48,765 nt of DNA from Lacrimispora celerecrescens (GCF_000732605.1 NZ_JPME01000039.1:1-48765); one strand, 5' to 3'; numbered from the stretch's first letter, positions 7,688 through 15,636 are shown. Notes: generated by a model not told the origin, from the sequence alone. Numbers and translations: made by a program.

Positions 7688-7725
7688 CTAACTATTCGTT
7701 AAACTAGACTTTCGCGAATAGTTAG
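7688..7725. repeat. 11-bp perfect inverted repeat with 16-bp spacer
   Basis: CTAACTATTCG (7688-7698) and CGAATAGTTAG (7715-7725) are exact reverse complements separated by 16 bases. There is no T-run on either side that would make it a clear terminator. It lies upstream of the tyrosine recombinase gene. Confidence 0.7.
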
Positions 7726-7804
7726 AAAACACTATATTAATCTTACCATTTCTGCAAATAATAATAATGAAAAAAATTCACTGTTGCTATTAACCGAAAA
7801 AAAA

Positions 7805-7900
7805 ATTTACTGCTGTTTTGTCGTTTACCATTCGATACTTTTCATTAAGTATACCATATTGGAATTATCCAGTCCAATGATATTATAAAATGATGCATAG
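7805..7900. repeat. Dispersed intergenic repeat, copy 1
   Basis: Shares TTTACTGCTGTTTTGTCGTT, CATTCG, a CATTAAGTATACCATATT-like block, AGTCCAATGATATTATAAAA and TGATGCAT with copies near 16849-16950 and 42690-42792. No coding capacity is seen. Confidence 0.7.
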
Positions 7901-7952
7901 CATAAGAATTTCGACACTCGGAACAAGTCTACCAAACGTTCCCTGAATAATT

Positions 7953-8126
7953 TTATATAATATCATCAGGATCAATAAAAAGCCAGTTACCTAAATTCCA
8001 TTCCTTTATCATACTAGAATGTAATGCTTTGAAAGAAGATTTTCTACGTATAACTTCTCTTCCATTACAATAGGGACAGATTGCGTTCCCATCTACTCAG
8101 ACTTTCACAGAACATTTCCAAGTCAT
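7953..8126 (-). pseudogene. Zinc-ribbon protein remnant (PF14311-like)
   Basis: On the minus strand the frame from ATG 8126 reads MTWKCSVKV, a TGA stop, then VDGNAICPYCNGREV, and later FKALHSSMIKEWNLGNW, ending in DPDDII. The WKC...CPYC pair followed by a (M)xKEWxxxxN segment and a final PxD is the pattern of the repeated 'probable zinc-ribbon' domain. Only one repeat survives and it contains an in-frame stop. This is inference from motif spacing. Nothing upstream restores a full gene. Confidence 0.5.
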
Positions 8127-8182
8127 ATCACACTTTACAATCTATATCCTTGATGGATTTTTTCGCTTTTGGTATTTTTATA

Positions 8183-8235
8183 GATGGTTTAAGCATGTAT
8201 TGCACTTAAAAAAACGACAAAACTATATCACTTTG
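8183..8235. repeat. Dispersed intergenic repeat, copy 2 (partial)
   Basis: The block starting GATGGTTTAAGCATG and ending AAAAAACGACAAAACTATAT then CACTTTG is nearly identical (a few substitutions and one indel) to 15865-15916. The left arm that pairs with it in the second copy is degenerate here. Confidence 0.7.
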
Positions 8236-8306
8236 TTTTGGTGTTTTTGGACCTTGTTTTAATATTTGACCTCTTTATAAAACATTTATATGGTATTACT
8301 CTTCTG

Positions 8307-8543
8307 TCACTTTTTAACATACGCAAAGCAGCACTGTGATTTATCAATTACTTCCTTAACACTTTTTCCAGTTGTAATCACCAGCAGACTGCCTACACTA
8401 ATATTCTTCTCAGGGTTAATCTTCTCAATCTTAATCCAGGTTTTCTGCTTTTCCCTGAAAAACCAGCTGGTACTCTTCCACTTTCGGGGCACAGTGTCGG
8501 TTGCTCGTTTGGATACAATTGCATAATCTCTGCTGAGTATGCA
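8307..8543 (-). pseudogene. Unrecognised 3' gene fragment
   Basis: A minus-strand frame, open back to a stop near 8544, encodes about 75 residues ending SQCCFAYVKK, with the fairly protein-like stretch IKIEKINPEKNISVGSLLV. There is no start codon with a ribosome-binding site and no domain that I recognise. It could be the 3' end of a deleted gene or chance. An 8-bp inverted repeat (ATTGCATA / TATGCAAT, 8518-8545) overlaps its 5' end, just after the histidine kinase stop. Confidence 0.25.
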
Positions 8544-8555
8544 ATGTCATGGGTT

Positions 8556-9930
8556 CTAACCCTGCTTTCTGGAGAGATTAAGGGTTACGGTGGTGCCTCT
8601 TCCATATTCGCTTTCAATGGAGAGGGTCCCCCCATGAAGGGTCATGATCTTTCGGGAGATGGCAAGTCCCAGACCTTCTCCCACGGATTTTTTATCCGCC
8701 TTGTAAAAGGATTGGGTTATATATTTTAAATGCTCTGCTTTTACTCCGACCCCCGAATCCCGTATGACCAGGCTGACACAGTGATCTTCCATGGTCTGAG
8801 TGATGACGATGTCGCTGCTTTTTGGCGAAAATTTTATGGCATTGTCCAGCACGTTTAATACCACCTGCTTTAACTTATCCCAGTCGGCTTCTATGACAAC
8901 TGGAGTAGTTTCCGTGATCAGATGGATATTCTTTTTTTCTGCCTTTTTTAAAAGTTCAAAGGTCACTTTTTCTATCAGCTCATCAAATGGAACAAAAGAG
9001 AGGGATAAACTCATCCGGTCAGACTGGTATCTTGAAAAATCGAGCAGGCTTTCCACCAGGCTGATCAACCGCTCGGTTTCTTCGTCTATAATCTTCAGGC
9101 CGAACTTCATTTCGTCCTCTGTAAGGCCTTCAGGGTCTCTCATGGTTTCCGCCCAGCCCTTGATTCCGGTGAGCGGGGTCCGTAGCTCATGGGATATGGA
9201 AGAGATGAAATCATTTTTCATGTGGTCTGCCTTTGTGATCTCATCTGCCATATAATTAAGCATATCTACCAACTCCCCTGCTTCATAGGGGTAGGATTGT
9301 TCGATTTTTTCTTTATAATTTCCCTCCGCCATTCGTTTTGTCAGCATGATAATGCTCTTTAAGGGTTTTACAATGGAATTGCCCAAGTGAAAACTGACCA
9401 GGAATACGAGAAATGCAACCAGTATGCACACTACCAATCCCCAGGACAAAAGCTTATAGATTCTGGCATCCGTATCAGTCAGGGATACTTCGTATTTTAA
9501 AACACCTGTAATCTGTCCTTCATATAGAAGAGGCGTATAGACAGACATGATTTTTTTCGCCGCCATTTTCTGGTTTTTCTATGTGATAAACCGTATGGAA
9601 CCGAAGAACATCAGTGTCAATGGTTTCGGTTTTTTCTGCCAGATATCCAGTAGAGGATTGGATCATCTGTCCGTTTCGTGTCAGCAGAGAAAGGGCTGCA
9701 TCATCCATTTTATAGGCTTTGATAATGGCATCGCTTTCTTCTGCCAGCTGCAAACTGGTAAAGTCCCCCTGCTGTGTCCAAACAGGTAAAACAGCTTCTG
9801 AATGATTTTTTACAGTATCGGAGATTTCCTGATAAAAGTATCGTTTCATCCCAATGCCAAAAAAGACCATGACAAGTGTCAGGGTTAGAACGATCAAAAA
9901 CATAAAATAAAGAACAACCTTCCGCTTCAT
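8556..9930 (-). pseudogene. Sensor histidine kinase, interrupted by a +1 frameshift in an A7 run
   Basis: If one A is removed from the run at 9551-9557 (seven A on the coding strand), a single 457-residue kinase results, reading NGGEKIMSVYTPLLYEGQ across the junction. Order: short N-terminus, membrane helix 1 (VVLYFMFLIVLTLTLVMV), extracytoplasmic sensor of about 130 residues, helix 2 (LVVCILVAFLVFLV), HAMP, HisKA with SSISHELRTPLTG, and an ATPase domain with NVLDNAIKFS, DSGVG and GEGLGLAIS. The start is ATG 9930 (AAGGAG 8 bases before), 4 bases after the response regulator stop. As given, translation makes the sensor half only. It could be a sequencing error, real decay or phase variation. 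Confidence 0.85.
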
Positions 9931-9934
9931 GGAT

Positions 9935-10621
9935 TTACTCCTTCCATAAATAACCATAACCCCATTCCGTACATAAATATTTAGGGGAAGAAGGATCCGG
10001 TTCTATTTTTCGGCGGATCCGGCGGATGTTTACATCCACCACCTTTGGATCGCCGGAATAATGGGTTCCCCAGACTTCATCAAGGATCTGATCTCTAGTA
10101 AATTCCTGATTTTTGTTGTTCATAAAAAATTGAAGCAGACAGCTTTCCGTAGGAGTGATCCTGATCTCAATACCGGAACAGGATAATTTGTTACGTATAC
10201 TGTCAAGAGAAAAGGGCCCTGATCGGAGGATTGTAGGTGCAGCACTTACCGTCTTATAATCCAGGCGGCGTAGCAGGGACAAGATTCTGGCTTCCAATTC
10301 CTTCATATGAAACGGTTTTGTCAGATAATCATCGGCACCGAGGATAAGGCCTTTGACCTTATCCTCATCCTGAGACCGGGCGGTCAGCATGATGATGCCT
10401 GCCGCAGGATCCAAGACTCTTATTTCTTCACAAACGGTAAATCCGTCTATGCCGGGAAGCATAAGATCCAGGATCACAACATCGATCTTCTGGCTCTTAA
10501 AAAGCATAAGTGCTTTCTCACCGGTTTCTGCTTCCAGGACATGATATTCTCTTTTCTTTAAGTTCAGGCAGACAAAACTACGGATTGACAGTTCGTCTTC
10601 CACTACCAAAATTGTTTTCAT
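9935..10621 (-). CDS. Response regulator, OmpR/PhoB family
   Basis: This 228-residue transcription factor has a receiver domain (1-118) with acid pocket E8/D9, phospho-acceptor D52 in VVILDLMLPGIDG, T80 and K102 (LTKPF). A C-terminal winged-helix DNA-binding domain (about 130-226) contains LTPTESCLLQFF-type and VDVNIRRIRRKI motifs. It is expected to be phosphorylated by the adjoining kinase. It sits between a lipoprotein gene (12-base gap) and the kinase (4-base gap), so the three are one operon. Target genes cannot be told from sequence; the operon itself is a likely target. Confidence 0.93.
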   Translation of the reverse strand: MKTILVVEDELSIRSFVCLNLKKREYHVLEAETGEKALMLFKSQKIDVVILDLMLPGIDGFTVCEEIRVLDPAAGIIMLTARSQDEDKVKGLILGADDYLTKPFHMKELEARILSLLRRLDYKTVSAAPTILRSGPFSLDSIRNKLSCSGIEIRITPTESCLLQFFMNNKNQEFTRDQILDEVWGTHYSGDPKVVDVNIRRIRRKIEPDPSSPKYLCTEWGYGYLWKE

Positions 10622-10633
10622 GTGCGTGTTACC

Positions 10634-11872
10634 TCAGTTTATTTCTTCTTCCATCAGATGGAATGCGCTTGTTGGAATTTTTGTCTCTTCCTTCCATTCC
10701 GAGTAAAAGACTATGTCTTTTGCGGTTCCAAGAACAGTACTGTTAGCAGGGACGGCATCCTGTGGCGCCCATTTTACCTCGAATAAAACCTTATCTCCTA
10801 CGGTAGAAATCAGGTGGATTCCATTGTCCAGCCGTTTGATGGTTACATTCTCATGAAGCTCTGTCGGTATGGTGACATAAAAGTGGCGGCCGCTGTCAGA
10901 ATAACGTTCCTCTACTGTCTGAAAGGAACCATCGGAACAATAATCCTTATAAGTGTAAAGGAAAGGGATATCTGCCATGGCAGCGTCTTCATAACCTTTT
11001 GGGATGTACATTCCTCCAACCTCTACGATTCCATCTCCATTGATATCCCTGCTGTAGAGCGGATAGGGTTTCATAAGAATGCTGTCAGAAGGATCGCCTA
11101 CCTTTTTTAAATTGCCGTTTTCATAAACAATGATCTCTGTCAGCATGGAATGTGCGCCTATCCCGCTGTCCGCAAACAATGCTTTCTTTCCATCGGCCAA
11201 TGTTCCTAAGGCAACATGCTCTAACGTTCCTTCCGGATCCAGTTCGATCTCAGAGATGGGGTTTATTCTTCCTTCCGCATAGGAATAGAGTCCGGCGGTC
11301 CGCATTTCGTTCTCTTTTTTCGATAGTACCATAAGATCAGGCATCTGGTCATCATTAAAATCAGAGATCTGAAGTGTATCGTAAGAAAGTTCCGCTTTCT
11401 GTTCCAAAGTGCCGTTTTGCAGTTCGTAAATATAAAGCTGGTTGTCATGGCCGGAATCGGACAATCCGCCGCCTAGGGTGACTTCCTGCGTTCCGTTGCC
11501 GTCTAAGTCAGCAAGGTCAAATGTATCAACATCAATAAATCCGGTTTCCATATCCGCTTTTTTCTGCCAGGCTCCGTTTTCTTTTACCAGAAACATCATA
11601 TGGACCTGACGGTTGTCATTTGGGTCCCTGTATAAGAGAAAGGCTTCCTGATTCCCATCCTTATTTAGGTCTTCCATGTAAATGCTCTGTTTTTTCTCCG
11701 CTTTTTTTGGCGTCAGCAGTTCTGCTCCGGCAGGAAGAAATTCTCCTAATGCTGCCACTTCATCAATCGGCTTTGTCAAGGTGTTGTCTTGTCTGGGGGC
11801 TTTCTGACAACCGGCTAACAGGACCGTGCCAGCCATTAGGATTGATATCATTGCGGTATATTTTTTGTTCAT
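10634..11872 (-). CDS. Lipoprotein with FG-GAP/VCBS-like repeats, part of a two-component operon
   Basis: The 412-residue protein begins with a lipoprotein signal peptide ending in the lipobox LLAGC (Cys near 22). The mature part has repeated calcium-loop-like motifs typical of FG-GAP/VCBS beta-propeller repeats: DLNKDGNQE, DLADLDGNGTQE, DFNDDQMPD and DINGDGIVE. A beta-propeller anchored outside the membrane is the likely form. Its place directly before a response regulator and kinase suggests that it senses or modulates the signal read by the kinase, which is inference. No enzymatic motif was seen. Confidence 0.8.
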   Translation of the reverse strand: MNKKYTAMISILMAGTVLLAGCQKAPRQDNTLTKPIDEVAALGEFLPAGAELLTPKKAEKKQSIYMEDLNKDGNQEAFLLYRDPNDNRQVHMMFLVKENGAWQKKADMETGFIDVDTFDLADLDGNGTQEVTLGGGLSDSGHDNQLYIYELQNGTLEQKAELSYDTLQISDFNDDQMPDLMVLSKKENEMRTAGLYSYAEGRINPISEIELDPEGTLEHVALGTLADGKKALFADSGIGAHSMLTEIIVYENGNLKKVGDPSDSILMKPYPLYSRDINGDGIVEVGGMYIPKGYEDAAMADIPFLYTYKDYCSDGSFQTVEERYSDSGRHFYVTIPTELHENVTIKRLDNGIHLISTVGDKVLFEVKWAPQDAVPANSTVLGTAKDIVFYSEWKEETKIPTSAFHLMEEEIN

Positions 11873-11981
11873 TTTTGTGCTCCTTTTCTTTCAATTATGT
11901 ATTCCTGGCTGATATCCCTGATAGGGTTCCACCTTCTTTTATTTAAAATTCACCGGTAGGTGGAGATTTTTGCTGTTGCGA

Positions 11982-11996
11982 ATACTACTGTAGTAT
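11982..11996. promoter_or_regulatory. Palindrome upstream of the lipoprotein/two-component operon
   Basis: ATACTAC-T-GTAGTAT is a perfect 7-bp inverted repeat around one central base, 110 bp before the lipoprotein start. It overlaps a possible -10 (TATACT on the minus strand). The half-site ACTAC/GTAGT resembles BlaI/MecI-type operators, but the spacing is shorter. Confidence 0.4.
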
Positions 11997-12073
11997 AACT
12001 GTTATTTTCCATAAATGGGTTACAAAAAAGTTACAGCTTTATGTAAGAAGAGATTTTCACATTATTTAATAAA

Positions 12074-13456
12074 CTATATATTTTTGCTTTCAAAAGTTTT
12101 AACATGTGCTACACTACTTTTTGCCTTGCCTATACGCTCCCATTGGTCAGTTTTGTATTGTGCAAATGACAGAATATCATTAATCGCCCAACCTATGGGT
12201 ACGGCGTACAATACCATTTGAATTCCATAGCGCGGAGCCAATGTGATAGCTATGATAACGCGGATGGCCAGATTGGCGAGGTTTGCTATAGTAAACATTT
12301 TCATATCACCTGCACCACGCAATACGCCGTCTGTTGCCATTTTTAACCCAAGCAGGGCATAGAAAAAGCCCATAAATTGCAAATAACTTGTTCCCACCTG
12401 CCGCGCAAGACCAGTCCCCTCACTGCCCAGAAATAGCGTAATGATAGGGTTATACAGACCTTCCAATAGTAGACCAATGAATAAAGCAAACAGAATTACC
12501 ATCAGCAGTCCTGCTCGGTAGCCCTGCCGCACTCGCTGATGTTTACCCGCACCTAGGTTCTGCGCGGTAAACGGTGACATTGCATTTCCAATGCTTATCA
12601 TTGGCACCAGACAGAGGCTTTCGACCCGCATGGCTGCTGAAAAGCCTGCCAACATTTGAGTGCCAAAACCGTTAACAACTGACTGCACCAGCATCATACC
12701 GATAGATACGGTGGACTGCTGCAGAATGGAAGGTAAGGCAATAGCAGCTATTTTTTGTAGCTCACGTGCTGATTTACCCTTAGCTATGGTATCGTCATAG
12801 CTATGCATCTCCCTCAAAAACAAAAGAAAAGATGTAGCTGCCGCAATACCTTGTGCAATCAGTGTGGCCCATGCAGCTCCTGCAATTCCCATATTCATTG
12901 GTCCGACCATATAAATGTCCAGACCAATGTTTAAAACCGACGAAAAAATCAGTAAATACAGCGGGATACGCGAACGACCCAATGCATTAAACATCGCAGC
13001 AACCACGTTATATAAAAACAAAAATGGCAATCCATAAAAATAGATATTTAAATATTCTACCGCCATGTCCAAAATATCTCTAGGCGTCTGCAGCCAGATT
13101 AGAATGTTGTAACTGCCTAAAATACCAACTACTCCCAGCAGGATGCTGAGTGTCAAAAAGATAAAGAGCGAAAGTCGGATTGTTCTCTTCATATCCGCAT
13201 ACTGCCGAGCACCAAAATAACGACTGGTCAAAACTGAAGCGCCGATCCCCCCACCGATTGCTATTGAAATAAATACTGTTGTTAACGCATATGACGCACC
13301 GACAGCGGCCAGTGCGTCCTCGCCGACCATACGGCCAACCACCATGGAGTCGACCATGGTATAAAACTGCTGAAACATATTGCCAATGATAATAGGCAAA
13401 GCTAGAATAAAAAGCGCTTTGAAGGGTTTATCATGAATCAGATATTTTTTACTCAT
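12074..13456 (-). CDS. MATE-family multidrug efflux transporter
   Basis: A 460-residue integral membrane protein with 12 predicted helices in two homologous halves, typical of MATE exporters that expel cationic drugs using Na+ or H+ gradients. Diagnostic stretches are PIIIGNMFQQFYTMVDSMVV near the N-terminus and the A-[VA]-GAS motif that follows. Start ATG 13456 is preferred over TTG 13462, because AGGAGG lies 10 bases before the former and only 4 before the latter. Its promoter shares an operator-like element with the nearby TetR-type gene, so it is probably that regulator's target. Substrate unknown. Confidence 0.92.
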   Translation of the reverse strand: MSKKYLIHDKPFKALFILALPIIIGNMFQQFYTMVDSMVVGRMVGEDALAAVGASYALTTVFISIAIGGGIGASVLTSRYFGARQYADMKRTIRLSLFIFLTLSILLGVVGILGSYNILIWLQTPRDILDMAVEYLNIYFYGLPFLFLYNVVAAMFNALGRSRIPLYLLIFSSVLNIGLDIYMVGPMNMGIAGAAWATLIAQGIAAATSFLLFLREMHSYDDTIAKGKSARELQKIAAIALPSILQQSTVSIGMMLVQSVVNGFGTQMLAGFSAAMRVESLCLVPMISIGNAMSPFTAQNLGAGKHQRVRQGYRAGLLMVILFALFIGLLLEGLYNPIITLFLGSEGTGLARQVGTSYLQFMGFFYALLGLKMATDGVLRGAGDMKMFTIANLANLAIRVIIAITLAPRYGIQMVLYAVPIGWAINDILSFAQYKTDQWERIGKAKSSVAHVKTFESKNI

Positions 13457-13471
13457 TGTCAATTAACCTCC

Positions 13472-13509
13472 TGTATAATAGAAAGCTTCTCTTTACCAAT
13501 TCTATGGTA
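13472..13509 (-). promoter_or_regulatory. Promoter/operator of the MATE gene
   Basis: On the minus strand TTGGTA (-35, 13494-13499) and TATACA (-10, 13472-13477) are 16 bases apart. The -35 lies in the inverted repeat TACCA-N6-TGGTA (13494-13509). The sequence from GCTTATACCA through AGAATTGGTAAAGA to AGGAGGTTAAT is closely matched in front of the tetR gene. Confidence 0.65.
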
Positions 13510-13563
13510 TAAGCTATGCTAGTTTTAGATACTGTGGATTAGTTCTAATCTCCTACCACTTGA

Positions 13564-13634
13564 TGATTTACGAAAGGCGCTAACCATAATGTTGCCGTTT
13601 CCTATGTGGCAACATTATGGTTAGAGTGATTTAC
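13564..13634. repeat. 17-bp perfect inverted repeat flanked by 8-bp direct repeats
   Basis: CTAACCATAATGTTGCC (13580-13596) and its exact reverse complement (13608-13624) are separated by 11 bases. TGATTTAC occurs on both sides (13564-13571 and 13627-13634). No T-run follows on either strand. It lies between the flavin oxidoreductase stop and the MATE promoter. Confidence 0.7.
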
Positions 13635-13661
13635 CAAGTCTTAATCTTGACTTTTAATAGT

Positions 13662-14717
13662 TTATTTTGAAAAAAAGAGTTTTCTTCCGGGGCATTTATC
13701 GGAATTAACCCTCCACATGCAGGTTTTGCAGTATAGGCAGGTACCCACATCCCGTCCTGACTTGGCATCGTTTGCCCAGTTCGGATTTACCAGAGTTCCT
13801 CTCCCAATGTCGACCATGTCTACACCGGTTTTTTGCAGAATTTCCTCAGCCTGTTCCGCGGATGTGATTCCTCCTACAGCGAAAACTGGAATGGAAACTC
13901 TTTTTCTGATTTCCTGTGCTGCGTAAATGCGGTCACTAAAAGGATAATTTTCGGGCTTTTCAGGATAGGATCTCTGTTCAAATCCATAGGAAATATCCAA
14001 AAAATCAACACCGTTTTCTTCAAGTTCTACCGCATGGGCAATGCTGTCTGCAAGAGTGGGCTCAAATGCCCCCAGACGTACCCCAATCACAAATGATTCC
14101 GGAACCCGACGACGAATTTCGCTAATGATCTCCAGTGCAAACAGGGATGGCTGCTTGCCGTAGACATCGGTTCGCCTGTTGACAAGAGTATTGTAAAACT
14201 GAGAAATTAAGTAGTTGTGACATGCATGAATTTCCACCCCGTCGTATCCGGCCTTTACTGCACGCTCTGCTGCAGTAACAAAAGAGTGCTGGATACGGTG
14301 CAATTCTTCAATGGTCAACGCACGGGCCTGTTTTTCCTTACCTTTGACATTGCAGGTGATATCGCTTGGACATACAGTATCCTCCATGAAACCAAAGACC
14401 CCCGCGTGATGGAGCTGCACAAAAATAGGAGTGTGATACTGATGAACGGCATCGGTAATTCTTTTAAGCCCCTCAATGTGCCCATCTTCCCAAATGCCGA
14501 GCTGGGTGTCTGTGAGCCGGCCGGTCCGTTCCACGCAGGTGCCTTCCTGAATAATAAGGCCTGCCCCGCCCTTAGCCATCTCCCTATAGTGTTCAGTTTG
14601 TCGGTCAGTTACAGTGCCGGTATCATCCGCCCAGTGATAAACCACCATGGGTGGGACGGAAATACGATTTTTTAAGGTCAGATTATGAATAGTAAGAGGT
14701 TGAAAAAGTTGTCTCAT
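13662..14717 (-). CDS. NADH:flavin oxidoreductase, old yellow enzyme family
   Basis: The 351-residue TIM-barrel FMN enzyme starts at ATG 14717 (AAAGGAG 8 bases upstream; an earlier in-frame start lacks one). Family marks are LKNRISVPPMV at the N-terminus, LQLHHAG-type (FVQLHHAGVFG), AGYDGVEIHACHNYLISQFYN and the FMN phosphate region VDIGRGTLVNP. Such enzymes reduce alkenes of unsaturated carbonyls, nitro compounds or quinones. The C-terminus carries four cysteines (C-x2-C-x2-C-x8-C), recalling the Fe-S motif of the 2,4-dienoyl-CoA reductase branch but followed by no further domain. A TetR-type operator fills its promoter, so induction by a toxic electrophile or drug is likely. Confidence 0.9.
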   Translation of the reverse strand: MRQLFQPLTIHNLTLKNRISVPPMVVYHWADDTGTVTDRQTEHYREMAKGGAGLIIQEGTCVERTGRLTDTQLGIWEDGHIEGLKRITDAVHQYHTPIFVQLHHAGVFGFMEDTVCPSDITCNVKGKEKQARALTIEELHRIQHSFVTAAERAVKAGYDGVEIHACHNYLISQFYNTLVNRRTDVYGKQPSLFALEIISEIRRRVPESFVIGVRLGAFEPTLADSIAHAVELEENGVDFLDISYGFEQRSYPEKPENYPFSDRIYAAQEIRKRVSIPVFAVGGITSAEQAEEILQKTGVDMVDIGRGTLVNPNWANDAKSGRDVGTCLYCKTCMWRVNSDKCPGRKLFFSK

Positions 14718-14759
14718 AATTAAATCTCCTTTACAGTGCAAGTTTTAAGATGTTACTAT

Positions 14760-14788
14760 ATAATAAACTAAACGTTTAGTTTTGTCAA
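14760..14788 (-). promoter_or_regulatory. Promoter of the flavin oxidoreductase with embedded palindromic operator
   Basis: On the minus strand TTGACA (14783-14788) and TATTAT (14760-14765) have a 17-base spacer. The perfect 18-bp palindrome AAACTAAACGTTTAGTTT (14765-14782) occupies that spacer, so a bound repressor would block polymerase directly. Confidence 0.8.
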
Positions 14789-14832
14789 TCCTTGTTTTTT
14801 TATTAAATCTATTATATAATAAACATTGCTTA

Positions 14833-14871
14833 TACCAGAGAATTGGTAAAGAAAAGCTATGACTCTATAAT
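14833..14871 (+). promoter_or_regulatory. Promoter/operator of the tetR gene
   Basis: TTGGTA (14843-14848) and TATAAT (14866-14871) are 17 bases apart. The -35 overlaps the inverted repeat TACCA-N6-TGGTA (14833-14848), the same arms and spacing as at the MATE promoter. AGGAGG follows at 14875-14880. Confidence 0.7.
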
Positions 14872-14888
14872 ACGAGGAGGTTAATAGA

Positions 14889-15461
14889 ATGGCAGAAAAA
14901 GGGCGTCCCAGAAGTGAAAAAACTGAAAAAGCTATTCTTGCGGCGGCATATAAGCTTTTAATGGAGGATGGATTTCAGTCGGTAACAGTGGATAGTATTG
15001 CAAAAGAAGCTGGTGTTAGTAAGGCTACAATTTACAAATGGTGGCCAAACAAGGCTTCTGTTGTAGCAGATAGCTTTTTTGCGGCGGCACAGCAGCGTAT
15101 ACACACACCAGATACGGGATCGGTAGAAAAGGATCTTTTACTACAGCTTGGCAATCTGAGTGATTTTTTGGAAACAGATAGAGGGCGTGTAATCACTGAG
15201 CTCATAGCACAGGGACAATTTGATCAAGATGTGGCAAACGCCTATCGGACACGGTATTTCGCACCACGTCGTCTGGAAGCACGGGAAATTTTACAGCGAG
15301 GATTGGACAGAGGAGAACTAAAAAAAGACATGAATATTGAACTGAGCATTGATTTGATTTTTGCCCCGCTATTTTATCGAATGCTGGTAACGGGTGCTGA
15401 AGTTGACTCTGATTTTATAAAAAATGTAGTTTTCTACGTCCTTACAGGCATTAAGGCATAA
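14889..15461 (+). CDS. TetR/AcrR-family transcriptional regulator
   Basis: The 190-residue regulator has an N-terminal TetR helix-turn-helix (about 12-58: ILAAAYKLLMEDGFQSVTV, then IAKEAGVSKATIYKWWPNK) and a C-terminal all-helical ligand domain (about 80-190). The WWPNK ending and the ERGR-like DRGRVITELIAQ segment resemble the AcrR subgroup with a C-terminal TetR_C domain. It is divergent from the oxidoreductase gene, with operators before it, before the oxidoreductase and before the MATE gene. It most likely represses its own gene and one or both of the others. The ligand is unknown. Confidence 0.92.
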   Translation: MAEKGRPRSEKTEKAILAAAYKLLMEDGFQSVTVDSIAKEAGVSKATIYKWWPNKASVVADSFFAAAQQRIHTPDTGSVEKDLLLQLGNLSDFLETDRGRVITELIAQGQFDQDVANAYRTRYFAPRRLEAREILQRGLDRGELKKDMNIELSIDLIFAPLFYRMLVTGAEVDSDFIKNVVFYVLTGIKA

Positions 15462-15592
15462 TAGTCTCACTGCCCGTAGAACACTGGCTTCCCATCTAGT
15501 CCTTGTGCCCTTCCAGAAGTTACCTTTAGAAGTAATCTGGAAAAGTAAGAACATCCTCATATGGACCGGTGGACCGGTCGGAGCCAAAACAG

Positions 15593-15636
15593 GCGCCAGT
15601 CCCATATTCTCTTTCTGGGACTGGCGCTTTTCTTTT
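15593..15636 (+). terminator. Terminator after the tetR gene
   Basis: GCGCCAGTCCC (15593-15603) pairs perfectly with GGGACTGGCGC (15617-15627), followed by TTTTCTTTT. It lies about 130 bases after the tetR stop. A short tandem GGACCGGT repeat at 15563-15578 precedes it. Confidence 0.85.

Larger units (their letters stand above)
7435..7952. other. Intergenic stretch with inverted repeat and dispersed-repeat copy
   Basis: No gene is supportable here. The stretch holds an 11-bp inverted repeat at 7688-7725 and a copy of the dispersed intergenic repeat at about 7805-7900 (both listed separately). The remainder is AT-rich with no motif I recognise. Confidence 0.5.

Noticed and set aside
8290-8526. 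78-codon hydrophobic plus-strand frame
   Set aside because: Hydrophobicity arises from T-rich sequence opposite another weak frame. No ribosome-binding site, no homology pattern.
9551-9557. Programmed ribosomal frameshift in the histidine kinase
   Set aside because: There is an A-rich run, but no downstream pseudoknot or hairpin at the right distance was seen, and kinases of this family are not known to use one. A plain indel is simpler.
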